This document shows positions 1 through 9,121 of a stretch of DNA of 64,000 nucleotides, one piece after another. The DNA lies in NCBI GenBank assembly GCA_964458575.1, contig CAYWMD010000025.1, forward strand, positions 1-64,000, written 5' to 3'. The stretch is from CAYWMD01 sp964458575. GTDB taxonomy: Bacteria; Verrucomicrobiota; Verrucomicrobiia; Limisphaerales; JADLHS01. Numbering within the stretch: the first letter of the stretch is position 1; each line of letters begins with the position of its first letter. Below the pieces are notes generated by a model. It made no database searches. It was not told the DNA's origin and saw only the letters and a list, made by a program, of their open reading frames with translations. Position numbers and translations under genes: made by a program.

Positions 1-82
1 GTTTATTGGATTGAGCGTCGGCGACCGTTGCCGAAGCAACGACGAGAACGGCAGTTGCGAGCAAGGAGTGAAGGGTTTTCAT
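1..82 (-). CDS. N-terminus of a secreted protein, cut by the window edge
   Basis: Only the first 27 or so codons lie in the window, reading off the left edge. The start MKTLHSLLATAVLVVASATV followed by ADAQS is a clear Sec signal peptide: a short basic N-region, a hydrophobic stretch and an AxA-type cleavage site. It is too short to have been reported as an open frame. It lies just upstream of another secreted protein on the same strand (next gene starts at 1566 and ends at 127), so it may belong to a run of exported proteins. The mature product cannot be identified from what is visible. Confidence 0.6.
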   Translation of the reverse strand, partial: MKTLHSLLATAVLVVASATVADAQSNK

Positions 83-126
83 TTTGGGTTGCTCTTGTTT
101 GGTTTGCTTTTGATTAAGCTCGTGAG

Positions 127-1566
127 TCAGGGCCGGCGCAGCCGGAAGAAGCGATTGGTCGCGCCTGTGGCGGGTGTTTGTTGAACGACGTTGGTCAGGC
201 CGACGACGGAAACTGAGTTGGTTGAGTCGTTCCACACCACCGGTGAGCCGATTGAATCCGCTTGCTGAAAGATCAGTCCGGTCTCAGCGGTGATCCAACT
301 GACCGAAACAGCGGGGCTATTTCGCGCAATACTCAACGGTGGGTAAGGCAGCGCGAACAAATAGGCCGAACCAGCCTCCGTTGCGCCCGTGTCGTCCCAT
401 GGGCCGCCGATGAGCACACGGTCAGTCCCGACCGCAGCCACGGCCCAGCCGAAGTAGTCGTTCACTGCCGGGGTAGGATTGGTCATCGTGGTCAGCAACG
501 TCCCATTGGTGCTGAAGATATACGCCGCACCACTTCGCAACGCCCCCGCGCCTTCCTGATACGCACCGATGAGCACGCGACTGCTGCCGACCACCGCCAC
601 GGACCAGCCGAAGGACTCGTTTGCTGCTGGAGTGGGATTGGTGAAGGTGGTCAACAACGTGCCGTTGGTGGTGAACAAGTACGCCGAGCCGCCAGTCCCT
701 TTTGTGGCTGCGGCGTCCGTCGCGCTGATGAGCAGCCGGTCGGTGCCCACGACGGCGACGGCCTCGCCGAAATTATCACCATCCGCCGGGACGGGATTGG
801 TGATCGTCATTAGCAACGTGCCGTTGGTGCTGTAGAGGTACGCGACGCCGGCCCCACCCGGCCCATCATTTGGGGCGCCGATGAGCAAGCGGTTGCCCGC
901 GATTACGGCCAGCGAAGCACCGAATCCGCCGGGAATGGCCGGGGTTGGATTTGTGAAGGTGGTGAACAAGGTGCCGTTGGTGGTGAACAGGTACACGCCG
1001 CCGGGATAGGGCGGTGGGTAATTGACATTCGCGAGTCCGCTGATGATCACCCGATCATTTCCCACAGCCGCCACCGACCAGCCAAACGCCTGCACCTTGG
1101 CGGGGTTGGGATTGGTGAAGGTGGTCAGCATCGTTCCGTTGGTGCTGAACAAAAAGGCCGCCCCGATTTGGTCCAACGGCACGCCGCCGACGGTATTAAA
1201 CGCGCCGATCAGGATCCGATCATTACCCATCGCCGCCAAACCTCTCTCGCCGCCCAATCCGCCAAATCCGTTGCCCGCCGTTCCCGGATTGGTAAACGTG
1301 TTCAACAAAGTGCCGTTCAAGTTGAACAGATATACCTCCCCGGCGCCACCTGCGGCGGCCCCCGCGCCGATGAGCACGAGGTCATCTCCCATCGCCGCCA
1401 CCGTTTCGCCGAACAGGTCAAAGTTCGCCGGCGTGGGGTTGTTGATGGTGGTCAACAGGACGGCGTGGTTGTCTTGCGCGAAGACTGATGCCGGCAACAG
1501 GCTCGGCGCGAGCAGGCGAGTGGTAAGGCGCATCATGATGCTAATATAAGTTTTCATGGCTTTCAT
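127..1566 (-). CDS. Secreted FG-GAP/beta-propeller-like repeat protein with shared C-terminal domain
   Basis: A 479-residue exported protein. After a signal peptide (ending about residue 30, ASVFAQ) come seven or so repeats of about 50 residues, each with the pattern FGxxVAxVGxDRxLIGA followed by AYLFxTNGTLLTTxTNP. The repeat length and DR-LIGA core resemble integrin-alpha/FG-GAP type propeller blades, so a closed beta-propeller is likely (inference). The last 75 residues differ: a WxxxxxLxFQQ...W segment ending RFFRLRRP, also seen at the ends of the proteins at 1589-3019 and 9122-12694. No catalytic residues are evident; a surface or extracellular binding role is likely. The start could be the second or third Met (1557 or nearby). 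Confidence 0.75.
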   Translation of the reverse strand: MKAMKTYISIMMRLTTRLLAPSLLPASVFAQDNHAVLLTTINNPTPANFDLFGETVAAMGDDLVLIGAGAAAGGAGEVYLFNLNGTLLNTFTNPGTAGNGFGGLGGERGLAAMGNDRILIGAFNTVGGVPLDQIGAAFLFSTNGTMLTTFTNPNPAKVQAFGWSVAAVGNDRVIISGLANVNYPPPYPGGVYLFTTNGTLFTTFTNPTPAIPGGFGASLAVIAGNRLLIGAPNDGPGGAGVAYLYSTNGTLLMTITNPVPADGDNFGEAVAVVGTDRLLISATDAAATKGTGGSAYLFTTNGTLLTTFTNPTPAANESFGWSVAVVGSSRVLIGAYQEGAGALRSGAAYIFSTNGTLLTTMTNPTPAVNDYFGWAVAAVGTDRVLIGGPWDDTGATEAGSAYLFALPYPPLSIARNSPAVSVSWITAETGLIFQQADSIGSPVVWNDSTNSVSVVGLTNVVQQTPATGATNRFFRLRRP

Positions 1567-1588
1567 TGTCTTTCTGTCGGGCTACTGG

Positions 1589-3019
1589 CTAGCGTCGCAA
1601 CCGGTGGAACATCGGATTCGATGTCGTTGGCGCAGGCAAAGTGATCATCCGGTTTGTGCCGTCATCCACTGGTGATGCGGCGACATTGGTCCAACTGGAG
1701 GTTGCGAGCGTCGGGCTTTGCTCCAACTGATAATCCTGGGCGTAGCTCGGCCAACTGATTTTCATGGCGGTGTCACCGGAAATTGTCAGTCGCGGGCGAG
1801 TGTCGAAGCTGAAGATTGTTGCGTAATTGAACTCGCCCCCTGACGACCCGCCGTAAATGGTGGTGCCGTTCAAAGCAAAATCACCGAGTGGCTGGTTGGG
1901 ATCCGTCGTGCCAGATGCACCAAATGTCTTCAGTGCGAAATATCCGGTGCCGTTGGTTCTTATTTGGAAGATCTGATCAAAGGAGCCGGAGCTTAGATCC
2001 TGCACCGCCACGGCCAACAACTCATGACCCGTCCAAGTGAGCGGGCCACGAATGCCGTATGTGGGTGGCAATTGTGCGACAATTTGAGAGCCGTCGCCAT
2101 TCGTGCCGATTTTGTAGATGCTGGGCAGAATTTCGTTGTTTTCATACGACGAGCCCTCGCCATAGAACACGTCCCCCACCGGTGTCAGGCGACTAGTCTC
2201 CAAGTACCCCGCCAGCAGGGAGAATGTCACCGGAAATGTATAAAGATTGGTGAAGCCCGTTCCATCGGTATTGATTTTGAAAAGCACGCCGCTGCTCGTC
2301 GCGAATTGGCTGAAAGCCGTGGTCCCGAACAATGTATTGCCAATCAGGATCAACTCGCACTCCGGTTGCTCCCCGTCGTTGCCGCCGCTGAACGAATGCA
2401 AATTTTCGTAGCCGGAGCCATTGGTGCTGATCTTGAAGACAGTGCCCCGGTCGTTAACCCCACCTCCAGTGGTCGTACCGTAAAGATTGCCACCCGAAAG
2501 GACCATGCCGGAAGAGGGCTTGACGCCGTCGTTCATCGCGCGATTCAAACGCCGGAGGACGGAGTAGCCGCTGCCATCCGTGTTCACTCGATAAATGATG
2601 CCACCGTCCCCGAAGCCGTCATTGGTGCCGCCGCGATAGGTCATTCCATAAATCGTGTTGCCGGATACAACGACTCGTCCGATGGGAAATTCGCCCTCAC
2701 TGCCTCCGGCAAAATGGTGAATCACGGAGAATCCCGCTCCGTTGGTGCCGATGCCAAAGACAATGCCCGCATTCGAGTTACCGCCACCACCGGCGCCGTA
2801 GAGAATGCCGTTCGTGAGCGTGAGTCCACCTGTCGAGCCGCCGCCATTGGTGACCGATAAACTTTTCAATAGCGTGAAGGTCTGGGCGTTTCCTTTTGTG
2901 GCGATGATTAACAGCGCAGCGGCCAGCAGGGAAATATGTCTTCGCCGCAAATTAAGGCTGACGGCGTTGAACAAGCACGAAGCGAAGTCCGGGAGGAAAA
3001 GCAGAGGTTTTGCGTTCAT
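1589..3019 (-). CDS. Secreted GloVer-repeat (TIGR03803-like) protein
   Basis: A 476-residue exported protein. A long N-region is followed by a hydrophobic stretch and NAQ, consistent with a signal peptide ending near residue 46. The body contains repeats of the form LYGTTxxGGxxxxGTVFKIxTNGxGxxxLHSFxGGxDGxxP, the hallmark of the Gloeobacter/Verrucomicrobium repeat family. These repeats are expected to form propeller-like beta sheets; no enzymatic activity is established. The C-terminal 70 residues (from about RLTISGD) end MFHRLRR and match the C-terminal domain of the neighbouring protein at 127-1566. The two genes are 22 bp apart on the same strand and may be co-transcribed. The start is the only Met before the signal sequence. 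Confidence 0.8.
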   Translation of the reverse strand: MNAKPLLFLPDFASCLFNAVSLNLRRRHISLLAAALLIIATKGNAQTFTLLKSLSVTNGGGSTGGLTLTNGILYGAGGGGNSNAGIVFGIGTNGAGFSVIHHFAGGSEGEFPIGRVVVSGNTIYGMTYRGGTNDGFGDGGIIYRVNTDGSGYSVLRRLNRAMNDGVKPSSGMVLSGGNLYGTTTGGGVNDRGTVFKISTNGSGYENLHSFSGGNDGEQPECELILIGNTLFGTTAFSQFATSSGVLFKINTDGTGFTNLYTFPVTFSLLAGYLETSRLTPVGDVFYGEGSSYENNEILPSIYKIGTNGDGSQIVAQLPPTYGIRGPLTWTGHELLAVAVQDLSSGSFDQIFQIRTNGTGYFALKTFGASGTTDPNQPLGDFALNGTTIYGGSSGGEFNYATIFSFDTRPRLTISGDTAMKISWPSYAQDYQLEQSPTLATSSWTNVAASPVDDGTNRMITLPAPTTSNPMFHRLRR

Positions 3020-3371
3020 GGTTCATTCGGCCAATTGCGTTTCGGAACAAACCGAATCGCCAAAGAGGTGGCCATGGCCGATGGACCAGATGTTGGGCGA
3101 CTGACCGGACATTACACGAGGAGTGGCGACCGCAAAGGAAATAATTCGCCAGGTTTACTGCGACTTCATTCGAACGAACTTTCTCTCGGCGCTCGAAGAA
3201 ACGGTGGCCGAGACTTGCTTGTCGTTGGTCACGATGGGTTGCCCGACCGGCGACGCACCTTTCGCTGCCGGAAGGGCCTCGGGGAAAAACCACGCACTCG
3301 TGCTGCTCGTAGGACACTTGACAGCGCACCGTTGACCTGAACAATCGCGCCGATGAAAAAAGCGACTCCGC
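3020..3371. other. Intergenic region between divergent secreted-protein and glpK genes
   Basis: About 350 bases separating the minus-strand GloVer gene and plus-strand glpK. Short open frames cross it on both strands but none has a recognisable product. It must hold promoters for both directions; I see no convincing -35/-10 pair, and no repeat hairpin like those elsewhere in the window. Confidence 0.4.
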
Positions 3372-4856
3372 ATGAGTGCAGTTCTTGCTCTTGACCAGGG
3401 GACCACCAGTTCCCGCGCCATCGTCTTCGATCATGACGGCGCGATTCGTGCCGTTGCGCGACAGGAGTTTCGTCAGATCTTTCCACAGGCGGGCTGGGTC
3501 GAGCATGACGCGAACGAAATCTGGAAGACACAACTCGCCACGGCGCGTGCGGCGATGGCGCAGGCCGGACTCACCGCCGCCGACATCGCCGGCATCGGCA
3601 TTACGAACCAACGCGAGACGACGGTGGTCTGGGACCGCAAAACGGGTGAGCCAATCCACAACGCGATTGTCTGGCAGGACCGTCGCACGTCGAAGTTCTG
3701 TGATGAACTGAATGCCGCCGGCCATGCCGATCTGATCCAGCAACGCGCGGGGTTGGTGATTGACGCGTATTTCTCCGGCAGCAAAGTGCGCTGGCTGCTT
3801 GATCACGTGCCCGGAGCACGCGCGCGGGCGGAACGCGGTGAACTGGCCTTCGGCACGATTGATTCGTGGCTGGTGTGGAAACTCACCAACGGTGCCCGCC
3901 ACATCATGGATGCCTCGAACGCCTCGCGCACCATGCTCTACAACCTGTGCGGGGGCTGGGACGACGAGTTGCTCCGCGTGCTCGACGTGCCACGCGCCGT
4001 GCTCCCCGAGGTCTGTTCATCGAGCGAAGTGTACGGCGCAACGACACTTTTCGGCGCGCCGATCGAGATCGCCGGTATCGCCGGCGACCAGCAGGCGGCG
4101 CTTTTCGGACAGAACTGCTTTGAGCGCGGCCTGGCGAAAAACACCTACGGCACCGGTTGTTTCATGCTGATGAACATCGGTACCGAGCCGCAAATCTCGC
4201 GGCACAAACTGCTCACCACCGTTGCCTGGCGCGTCGGCGGGCGAACCGATTACGCGCTCGAAGGCAGCGTTTTCATCGGCGGGGCCGCCGTGCAATGGCT
4301 GCGCGACGGGCTGGGCATCATCAAGACCTCCGCAGAGGTGGCGCAACTTGCCGCGACCGTGCCCGACTGCGGTGGCGTTTATCTGGTGCCGGCCTTTGCC
4401 GGGCTTGGCGCGCCGCACTGGGATCAATACGCGCGCGGCATCATCGCCGGCATCACGCGCGGCACGACCGCCGCGCATATCGCACGGGCCGCGCTGGAAG
4501 GCATCGCGTTTCAGGTCGCCGATGTGCTTGCGGTGATGAAGGAAGACAGCGGGATTGCCATGAACAGCCTGCGGGTGGATGGCGGCGCGTCCGCGAACGA
4601 CCTGCTGATGCAATTCCAGGCGGATATTTTACAAGTCCCCGTCGTGCGGCCGAAGGTCATCGAAACGACCGCGCTCGGCGCCGCTTATCTGGCCGGGCTT
4701 GCCACCGGTTTTTGGCAAAGTCGCGCCGAAGTTTCACGCGTCTGGCAGACGGACCGAACATTCGAGCCGGAAATGAGTGCCGATGAGGCCGCCTATCGCT
4801 GCTCGCGTTGGGATGAGGCGTTGCGTCGTGCGCGCGAATGGGAGGAACGCAAGTGA
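3372..4856 (+). CDS. glpK: Glycerol kinase
   Basis: 494 residues, full length for GlpK. It phosphorylates glycerol with ATP to glycerol-3-phosphate in the cytoplasm. FGGY-family signatures are present: the N-terminal phosphate-binding loop DQGTTSSRA (residues 8-16), IGITNQRET, AIVWQDRRT, the GIAGDQQAALFGQ segment near residue 235, and the C-terminal DGGASANDLLMQ adenosine-binding motif near residue 400. The start ATG directly precedes the conserved AVLALDQGTTS. The product feeds the dehydrogenase encoded 168 bp downstream (5025-6497), so the pair forms a glycerol catabolic module, separated only by a palindromic repeat at 4931-4996. Confidence 0.97.
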   Translation: MSAVLALDQGTTSSRAIVFDHDGAIRAVARQEFRQIFPQAGWVEHDANEIWKTQLATARAAMAQAGLTAADIAGIGITNQRETTVVWDRKTGEPIHNAIVWQDRRTSKFCDELNAAGHADLIQQRAGLVIDAYFSGSKVRWLLDHVPGARARAERGELAFGTIDSWLVWKLTNGARHIMDASNASRTMLYNLCGGWDDELLRVLDVPRAVLPEVCSSSEVYGATTLFGAPIEIAGIAGDQQAALFGQNCFERGLAKNTYGTGCFMLMNIGTEPQISRHKLLTTVAWRVGGRTDYALEGSVFIGGAAVQWLRDGLGIIKTSAEVAQLAATVPDCGGVYLVPAFAGLGAPHWDQYARGIIAGITRGTTAAHIARAALEGIAFQVADVLAVMKEDSGIAMNSLRVDGGASANDLLMQFQADILQVPVVRPKVIETTALGAAYLAGLATGFWQSRAEVSRVWQTDRTFEPEMSADEAAYRCSRWDEALRRAREWEERK

Positions 4857-4930
4857 TGTGGCGCGTCCGTTATTCCAATCAGCCAATGCCTGGAGTGACT
4901 CCAAAATCGAATTTCCCAACAGGCATCCGT

Positions 4931-4996
4931 GACCCTCACCCGGCCTTTGGTCACCCTCTCCCCATCGGATGGGGAGAGAGACGGGGCGAGGGGCGA
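4931..4996. repeat. CTCTCCC/GGGAGAG palindromic repeat (family R1), degenerate copy
   Basis: An imperfect palindrome, CCCTCACCC...CCCTCTCCCC on the left and GGGGAGAG...GGGGCGAGGGG on the right, between glpK and glpD. It is the same dispersed family as the copies at 44802-44942, 55493-55531, 55993-56030 and 56113-56137. It could be read through as an extension of glpD upstream of its true start. Confidence 0.75.
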
Positions 4997-5024
4997 GCCG
5001 GAAACTGCTTCTGTGAACCAATCT

Positions 5025-6497
5025 ATGAACTCCACTCCACTCCTGCAACGTGACAACTTCCTCCGGCGCATCGCCGACCGCCGGGAACCTTGGGACATCG
5101 CCGTCGTTGGCGGCGGCGCGACCGGCATCGGCATCGCGGTTGATGCGGCCTCGCGCGGTTACAGCGTGGTCTTGCTTGAGCAACATGATTTTGGCAAGGG
5201 CACCTCCAGCCGCTCCACCAAGCTCGTCCACGGCGGCGTCCGTTATCTGCAACAGGGCAACGTTTCCCTGGTGATGGAGGCGCTCAAAGAGCGCGGGCTG
5301 CTGCTGCGAAATGCCCCGCACCTGGTCCATGACATGCAATTCGTGGTGCCGAATTACCAATGGTGGGAAGCGCCGTTCTATGGCATCGGGATGAAGGTTT
5401 ATGACCTGCTCGCGGGCAGGTACGGGTTTGGTCCATCGAAGGTGCTCTCACGCGAGGAAGTGCTCGCACGCATTCCGACGCTCTCGCAGGACGGCCTCCG
5501 TGGCGGCGTGAAGTACCACGACGGGCAGTTCGACGACGCGCGCCTGCTCATTGACCTGGCCAGCACTGCCGCCGAACACGGCGCTTGTCTGCTCAATTAT
5601 GCGCGGGTCAGTTCGCTCGCGAAGGACGGCGATGGATTTGTAAATGGCCTCACCTTTCGCGACGAGGAGAGCGGGACTTCGCACACGCTCGGAGCTCGCT
5701 GCGTCATCAACGCCACCGGCCCGTTTTGCGACGAGCTGCGCCGCGTGGACCAACCCGGGGCGAAGCCCATCATCGCGCCAAGCCAGGGTGTTCACATCGT
5801 GCTCCCGCGCGAGTTCCTGCCGGGTGAGACCGCCATCATGGTGCCCCACACGCGCGATGGGCGCGTAATGTTTGCCATCCCGTGGCACGGGCACGCCGTC
5901 GTTGGGACGACCGATACGCCCATTCCCGCCTCGACACTCGAACCCACGCCGCAAGGCCAGGAGATTGATTTCATCATCGAAACTGCGAGCGGCTATCTGG
6001 CCCGGCGGCCTACCCGAGCCGATGTGCTCAGCGTCTTTACCGGCATCCGGCCGTTGGCAAAAGCCAGCGACGTGTCAAATACGGCGGCGCTCTCGCGGGA
6101 TCATACCATCGAGATTTCGTCCTCCGGCCTGCTTACGATCGCCGGCGGGAAATGGACCACCTATCGCCACATGGCCGAAGACGCGGTGGATCATGCGATC
6201 GTGCTGGGGCGGCTCGACGAACGCCCCTGCATCACGCGCGAGCTGCGCATCCGCAATCCGGGCAGTCACGACGACTCCGCCGCATGGTTTGCGCGGCACG
6301 AAATGGCTCGCACAGTCGAGGATGTCCTCGCCCGGCGCACGCGTTTGCTCTTCCTGAATGCCCGCGCCGCCGTAGCCCAAGCACCGCAAGTCGCCCGCGA
6401 ACTGGCCCGGGAACTTGGCCGCGATGCGGCGTGGCAACAGTCGCAACTCCATAGCTTCAGCGAGACGGCCAGCCGTTTCATGCCTCCCGTAACGTGA
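5025..6497 (+). CDS. glpD: Aerobic glycerol-3-phosphate dehydrogenase
   Basis: 490 residues from the chosen ATG; family members are about 500-550. The FAD-dependent membrane-associated enzyme oxidises glycerol-3-phosphate to dihydroxyacetone phosphate and passes electrons to quinone. The dinucleotide-binding motif VGGGATGIG (residues 28-36), the GKGTSSRSTKLVHGG segment, GTTDTPIP and the C-terminal WTTYRHMAEDAVD region are all present. The frame is open back to 4929, but that extension translates the R1 palindrome and low-complexity sequence, so MNSTPLLQRDNF at 5025 is preferred. It follows glpK, completing the route from glycerol to the glycolytic triose phosphates. Confidence 0.95.
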   Translation: MNSTPLLQRDNFLRRIADRREPWDIAVVGGGATGIGIAVDAASRGYSVVLLEQHDFGKGTSSRSTKLVHGGVRYLQQGNVSLVMEALKERGLLLRNAPHLVHDMQFVVPNYQWWEAPFYGIGMKVYDLLAGRYGFGPSKVLSREEVLARIPTLSQDGLRGGVKYHDGQFDDARLLIDLASTAAEHGACLLNYARVSSLAKDGDGFVNGLTFRDEESGTSHTLGARCVINATGPFCDELRRVDQPGAKPIIAPSQGVHIVLPREFLPGETAIMVPHTRDGRVMFAIPWHGHAVVGTTDTPIPASTLEPTPQGQEIDFIIETASGYLARRPTRADVLSVFTGIRPLAKASDVSNTAALSRDHTIEISSSGLLTIAGGKWTTYRHMAEDAVDHAIVLGRLDERPCITRELRIRNPGSHDDSAAWFARHEMARTVEDVLARRTRLLFLNARAAVAQAPQVARELARELGRDAAWQQSQLHSFSETASRFMPPVT

Positions 6498-6578
6498 GTC
6501 CTTGCCCGGCGGATGCATTGCGCCCGCTCGAAGCGGCGGCCTTGTAATCTTCCCGCTCGTGGCGCAGAATCCGGCGGT

Positions 6579-7559
6579 ATGAGCCAATCGCCTTTTCTCG
6601 CAAACGGACCCGAGCTCGCTGTGACTCGACGTGACTTTCTCACCGCCAGCGGACTTGCACTGGCGGGCGTGGCGCTGACCGGCTGCGCCACGACGAGTTC
6701 GGACGCAGGACCGATCATAGATATCCATCAGCACCTCGGTTACAGCGGCCGGCTGGACGTGATGTTCGTCCAACATCAGCGCGCGATGGGCATCACAAAA
6801 ACCATTCTGCTGCCGGCGGGGCGGCCGCTGGAGACGCCGTCCACGCATGAGGGCGTGGCAAACGGTTTGCAGGCCAAGGCGCTTGGCAATCAGGCGTGCT
6901 ACGAATTCGCGAAGGCGCACCCGAAGGAGTTTCGGTTTGCCGTCAACGAAGTGCCGGATTTCGACGGTGCGACCCAGGAACTCGAGAAATATTTAAAGCG
7001 GGGCGCGGTGATGATTGCGGAGCAGAAATTCGGCGTGGAGTGCGACTCGGCGGCGATGCAGCGGATTTACGAGGTGGCGCAGGCCTGGCATGTGCCGGTG
7101 TTGATGCACTGGCAGGCGGGGATGTACAACTACGGCTTTGATCGCTTCGACAAGATGCTCGAAAAATATGCGCGGGTGAACTTCATCGGCCATGCGCAAA
7201 CTTGGTGGGCCAACGTGGACAAGAACAACGTGGATGACTCGAAAAAGCTCTATCCCAAAGGTCCGATCACGCTTGGCGGGTTAACCGACCGTTACCTGGC
7301 GGACTACCCGAACATGTTTGGCGATCTGTCCGCAAGTTCAGGCCTCAACGCCTTGACTCGTGACGAAGCATTCACGCGGGGATTCCTGGAGCGGCATCAG
7401 GACAAACTGCTTTTCGGCAGCGACTGCAACGATCCCGTCGGCACGGTGCCGAAATGTCAGGGCGCGAACACCATTGCCGCCATCCGCCGGCTCGCGCCGA
7501 GCAAGAAGATCGAGCGGAAGCTGCTTTACGAGAACGCGCGAAAGATGTTTCGCCTTTAG
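6579..7559 (+). CDS. Tat-exported amidohydrolase family protein
   Basis: 326 residues. The N-terminus carries a twin-arginine signal with TRRDFLTASGLALAGVALTG followed by C, so it may be a Tat-exported lipoprotein (the Cys sits in a LTGC lipobox). The rest is a metal-dependent amidohydrolase of the Amidohydro_2 type: DIHQHLG (metal-binding HxH) near residue 48, VLMHWQAG mid-protein, FIGHAQTWW, and LLFGSDCND near the C-terminus. Relatives include decarboxylases and lactone hydrolases; the substrate is not predictable. The gene starts 80 bp after glpD on the same strand. The frame opens further upstream to 6513, but MSQSP begins directly before the Tat motif. Confidence 0.85.
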   Translation: MSQSPFLANGPELAVTRRDFLTASGLALAGVALTGCATTSSDAGPIIDIHQHLGYSGRLDVMFVQHQRAMGITKTILLPAGRPLETPSTHEGVANGLQAKALGNQACYEFAKAHPKEFRFAVNEVPDFDGATQELEKYLKRGAVMIAEQKFGVECDSAAMQRIYEVAQAWHVPVLMHWQAGMYNYGFDRFDKMLEKYARVNFIGHAQTWWANVDKNNVDDSKKLYPKGPITLGGLTDRYLADYPNMFGDLSASSGLNALTRDEAFTRGFLERHQDKLLFGSDCNDPVGTVPKCQGANTIAAIRRLAPSKKIERKLLYENARKMFRL

Positions 7560-7597
7560 CAGAAGCTTTTCTGCGCCGCAAAATAGCCCGGATCGCC

Positions 7598-8878
7598 TCA
7601 GTGAAGTGTTTCCTCGAGCAACCGATACGCTTGCTCCCGCACTTCCTCCGGAAAATCGTGGGCGCAGTCGGGGTGCTCCACGGTCAGGTTTTGTGGCACG
7701 CCATACAACGCATAAATCGCTGTAGCTGCTTTCACGACTTTATCCACACTGTCAGGTTTGAAATTATCATCGCGTAAGGGTGCATTGACGAATACCGGTC
7801 GCGGCGCGAGAGCGGCGATGAGTTCATGGAAATCGAACGGGATTTCCTCCAGCCGGCCGCGATAGTCAGCAAGCCTTGGCATGTAGCGGGTTTGACACCA
7901 GCCGCGTTCGGGCTCCCAGAAACCCGGTTTGCCTTCGCCGTAATCAAGGAACGAATCGAAGCCGCAACTTGAGACCACAACCTTGACGCGGTCGTCGAAC
8001 ACGGCGGTGTAAATCGCGTTGTGTCCGCCGAGTGAGTGGCCGAGCGCGCCGTATTTGCCGCGCTTTACGAATGGCAGCGAATCGAGCAAATCCAGTCCAC
8101 GCATGTTGTCCCACACGGCCTTTAGCGTGCCGCTCTGCCAACCCAGCGCCTTGAGGTCGGGCTGGTAATTGGCGAGTTGCGGATAGGCCGGCGAGAGCGT
8201 CACAAAACCGCGCTCGGCGAGGTCGTGAGCGTAGGCGCGGTAATAGTCCCGCATTTTTTCCACGCAGACGCGCGGGCCGTATTTCGAATCCGTCGGCGGC
8301 AAGCAAAGCACGGCCGGCAAGCGTGAAGCTGCCGGGCTTCGCGCATCAAGGGCGATCTTGGGGATGAGCAAGTATGCTGGTACGCGCGAGCCGGGTTCGG
8401 AGGCATAGGTGATGAGCCGGCGTTCGTAACTGCCACAGACTTTGAGTTCTTCGATGCGCACATCCACGGCACAGCGTTTTTCGCGTCCGGGGAGCTTGCC
8501 CGCGACCTGCTCGAATCCGCGCAGGATTTCGGCACGGCGTTTTCGCCAGTCGGCTCTGGATTTGACGGGCAGAACTTCACCATGGCGACTGTGAAAGACG
8601 AGCAGGTTGGTGCGTGGTAGGCGGGATAGGGGGCAGAGAATTTGGCGCGTCTGCGCCGAAGTCAGATTGCTATAGAACAGCAGAGCGACTGCTGTTATGC
8701 AATAAGCCTGCTGATTGCTCCGCCAAGTTTTGGACTGCGCCAGTTCTCTGGCGCTTTTCTGGCCGCACGTGGTTAAAAAGCGCCAGAGGACTGGCGCAGT
8801 CCACGACGCGCGCGCGGGATTTTCGCCCGCAAGACTTGCCATTCGCTGTTGCATGGGCTTCACATTGCCGGATTTCAA
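7598..8878 (-). CDS. Exported alpha/beta hydrolase (acetyl xylan esterase/dienelactone hydrolase-like)
   Basis: Up to 426 residues. The hydrolase core has GHSLGGHNA, containing the nucleophile elbow Ser; APRPVFVNAPLRDDN, carrying the likely acid; and a C-terminal HPDCAHDFPEEVR with the likely catalytic His. The fold and motifs match carbohydrate esterase-like alpha/beta hydrolases, with a large N-terminal segment as in many planctomycete and verrucomicrobial esterases. A hydrophobic export-like stretch ending LTSAQ occurs near residue 75. The region upstream of it (roughly codons 25-50) is encoded by a repeat hairpin (8731-8803), so the true start is uncertain: no ATG lies between the hairpin and the signal-like stretch. 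Either the repeat invaded the 5' end or a non-ATG start is used. Confidence 0.75.
   Translation of the reverse strand: MKSGNVKPMQQRMASLAGENPARASWTAPVLWRFLTTCGQKSARELAQSKTWRSNQQAYCITAVALLFYSNLTSAQTRQILCPLSRLPRTNLLVFHSRHGEVLPVKSRADWRKRRAEILRGFEQVAGKLPGREKRCAVDVRIEELKVCGSYERRLITYASEPGSRVPAYLLIPKIALDARSPAASRLPAVLCLPPTDSKYGPRVCVEKMRDYYRAYAHDLAERGFVTLSPAYPQLANYQPDLKALGWQSGTLKAVWDNMRGLDLLDSLPFVKRGKYGALGHSLGGHNAIYTAVFDDRVKVVVSSCGFDSFLDYGEGKPGFWEPERGWCQTRYMPRLADYRGRLEEIPFDFHELIAALAPRPVFVNAPLRDDNFKPDSVDKVVKAATAIYALYGVPQNLTVEHPDCAHDFPEEVREQAYRLLEETLH
8731..8803. repeat. GGACTGCGCCAG palindromic doublet (family R2)
   Basis: Two 28-base arms, starting TGGACTGCGCCAG and ending GCGCCAGAGGACTGG...TCCA, are inverted copies of one another with a single mismatch and a 16-base spacer. 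It sits across the 5' end of the esterase open frame. The arrangement, inverted arms around a short spacer, matches the other doublets in the window although the sequence is unrelated. Confidence 0.8.
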
Positions 8879-9121
8879 TTCAGAAATGAATCAAGAATTC
8901 TTCGCAATGAGTTCCATGGAGAGTCATCAGCGGATTCAACTCGGATTCCCACTGTAATTTGACAAAAGCTTGCAATCCCTCGCTCCGGTGATAAAACACC
9001 AATGTCCCCTTGGTTTGGCGACAGTTGGTTCGCAGTCATTGCTGGCATGCATGTGCTTTCCGCACGAGCCCAACCCCGGAGAATTCGGGCAGTATTGTAT
9101 GATCAACAGAAACACCAGGCT

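Noticed and set aside
127..1566. Regularly spaced sequence repeats resembling a CRISPR array
   Set aside because: The repeats are codon-phased, about 150 bases long and diverged, and encode propeller blades; there are no short identical direct repeats with unique spacers.
8959..8997. TTGACA and TTGCAA...TAAAAC boxes before the 1190-residue protein gene
   Set aside because: Spacing from TTGACA to any -10-like sequence is 25 bases, and the TTGCAA/TAAAAC pair is a weak match; not strong enough for a promoter call.
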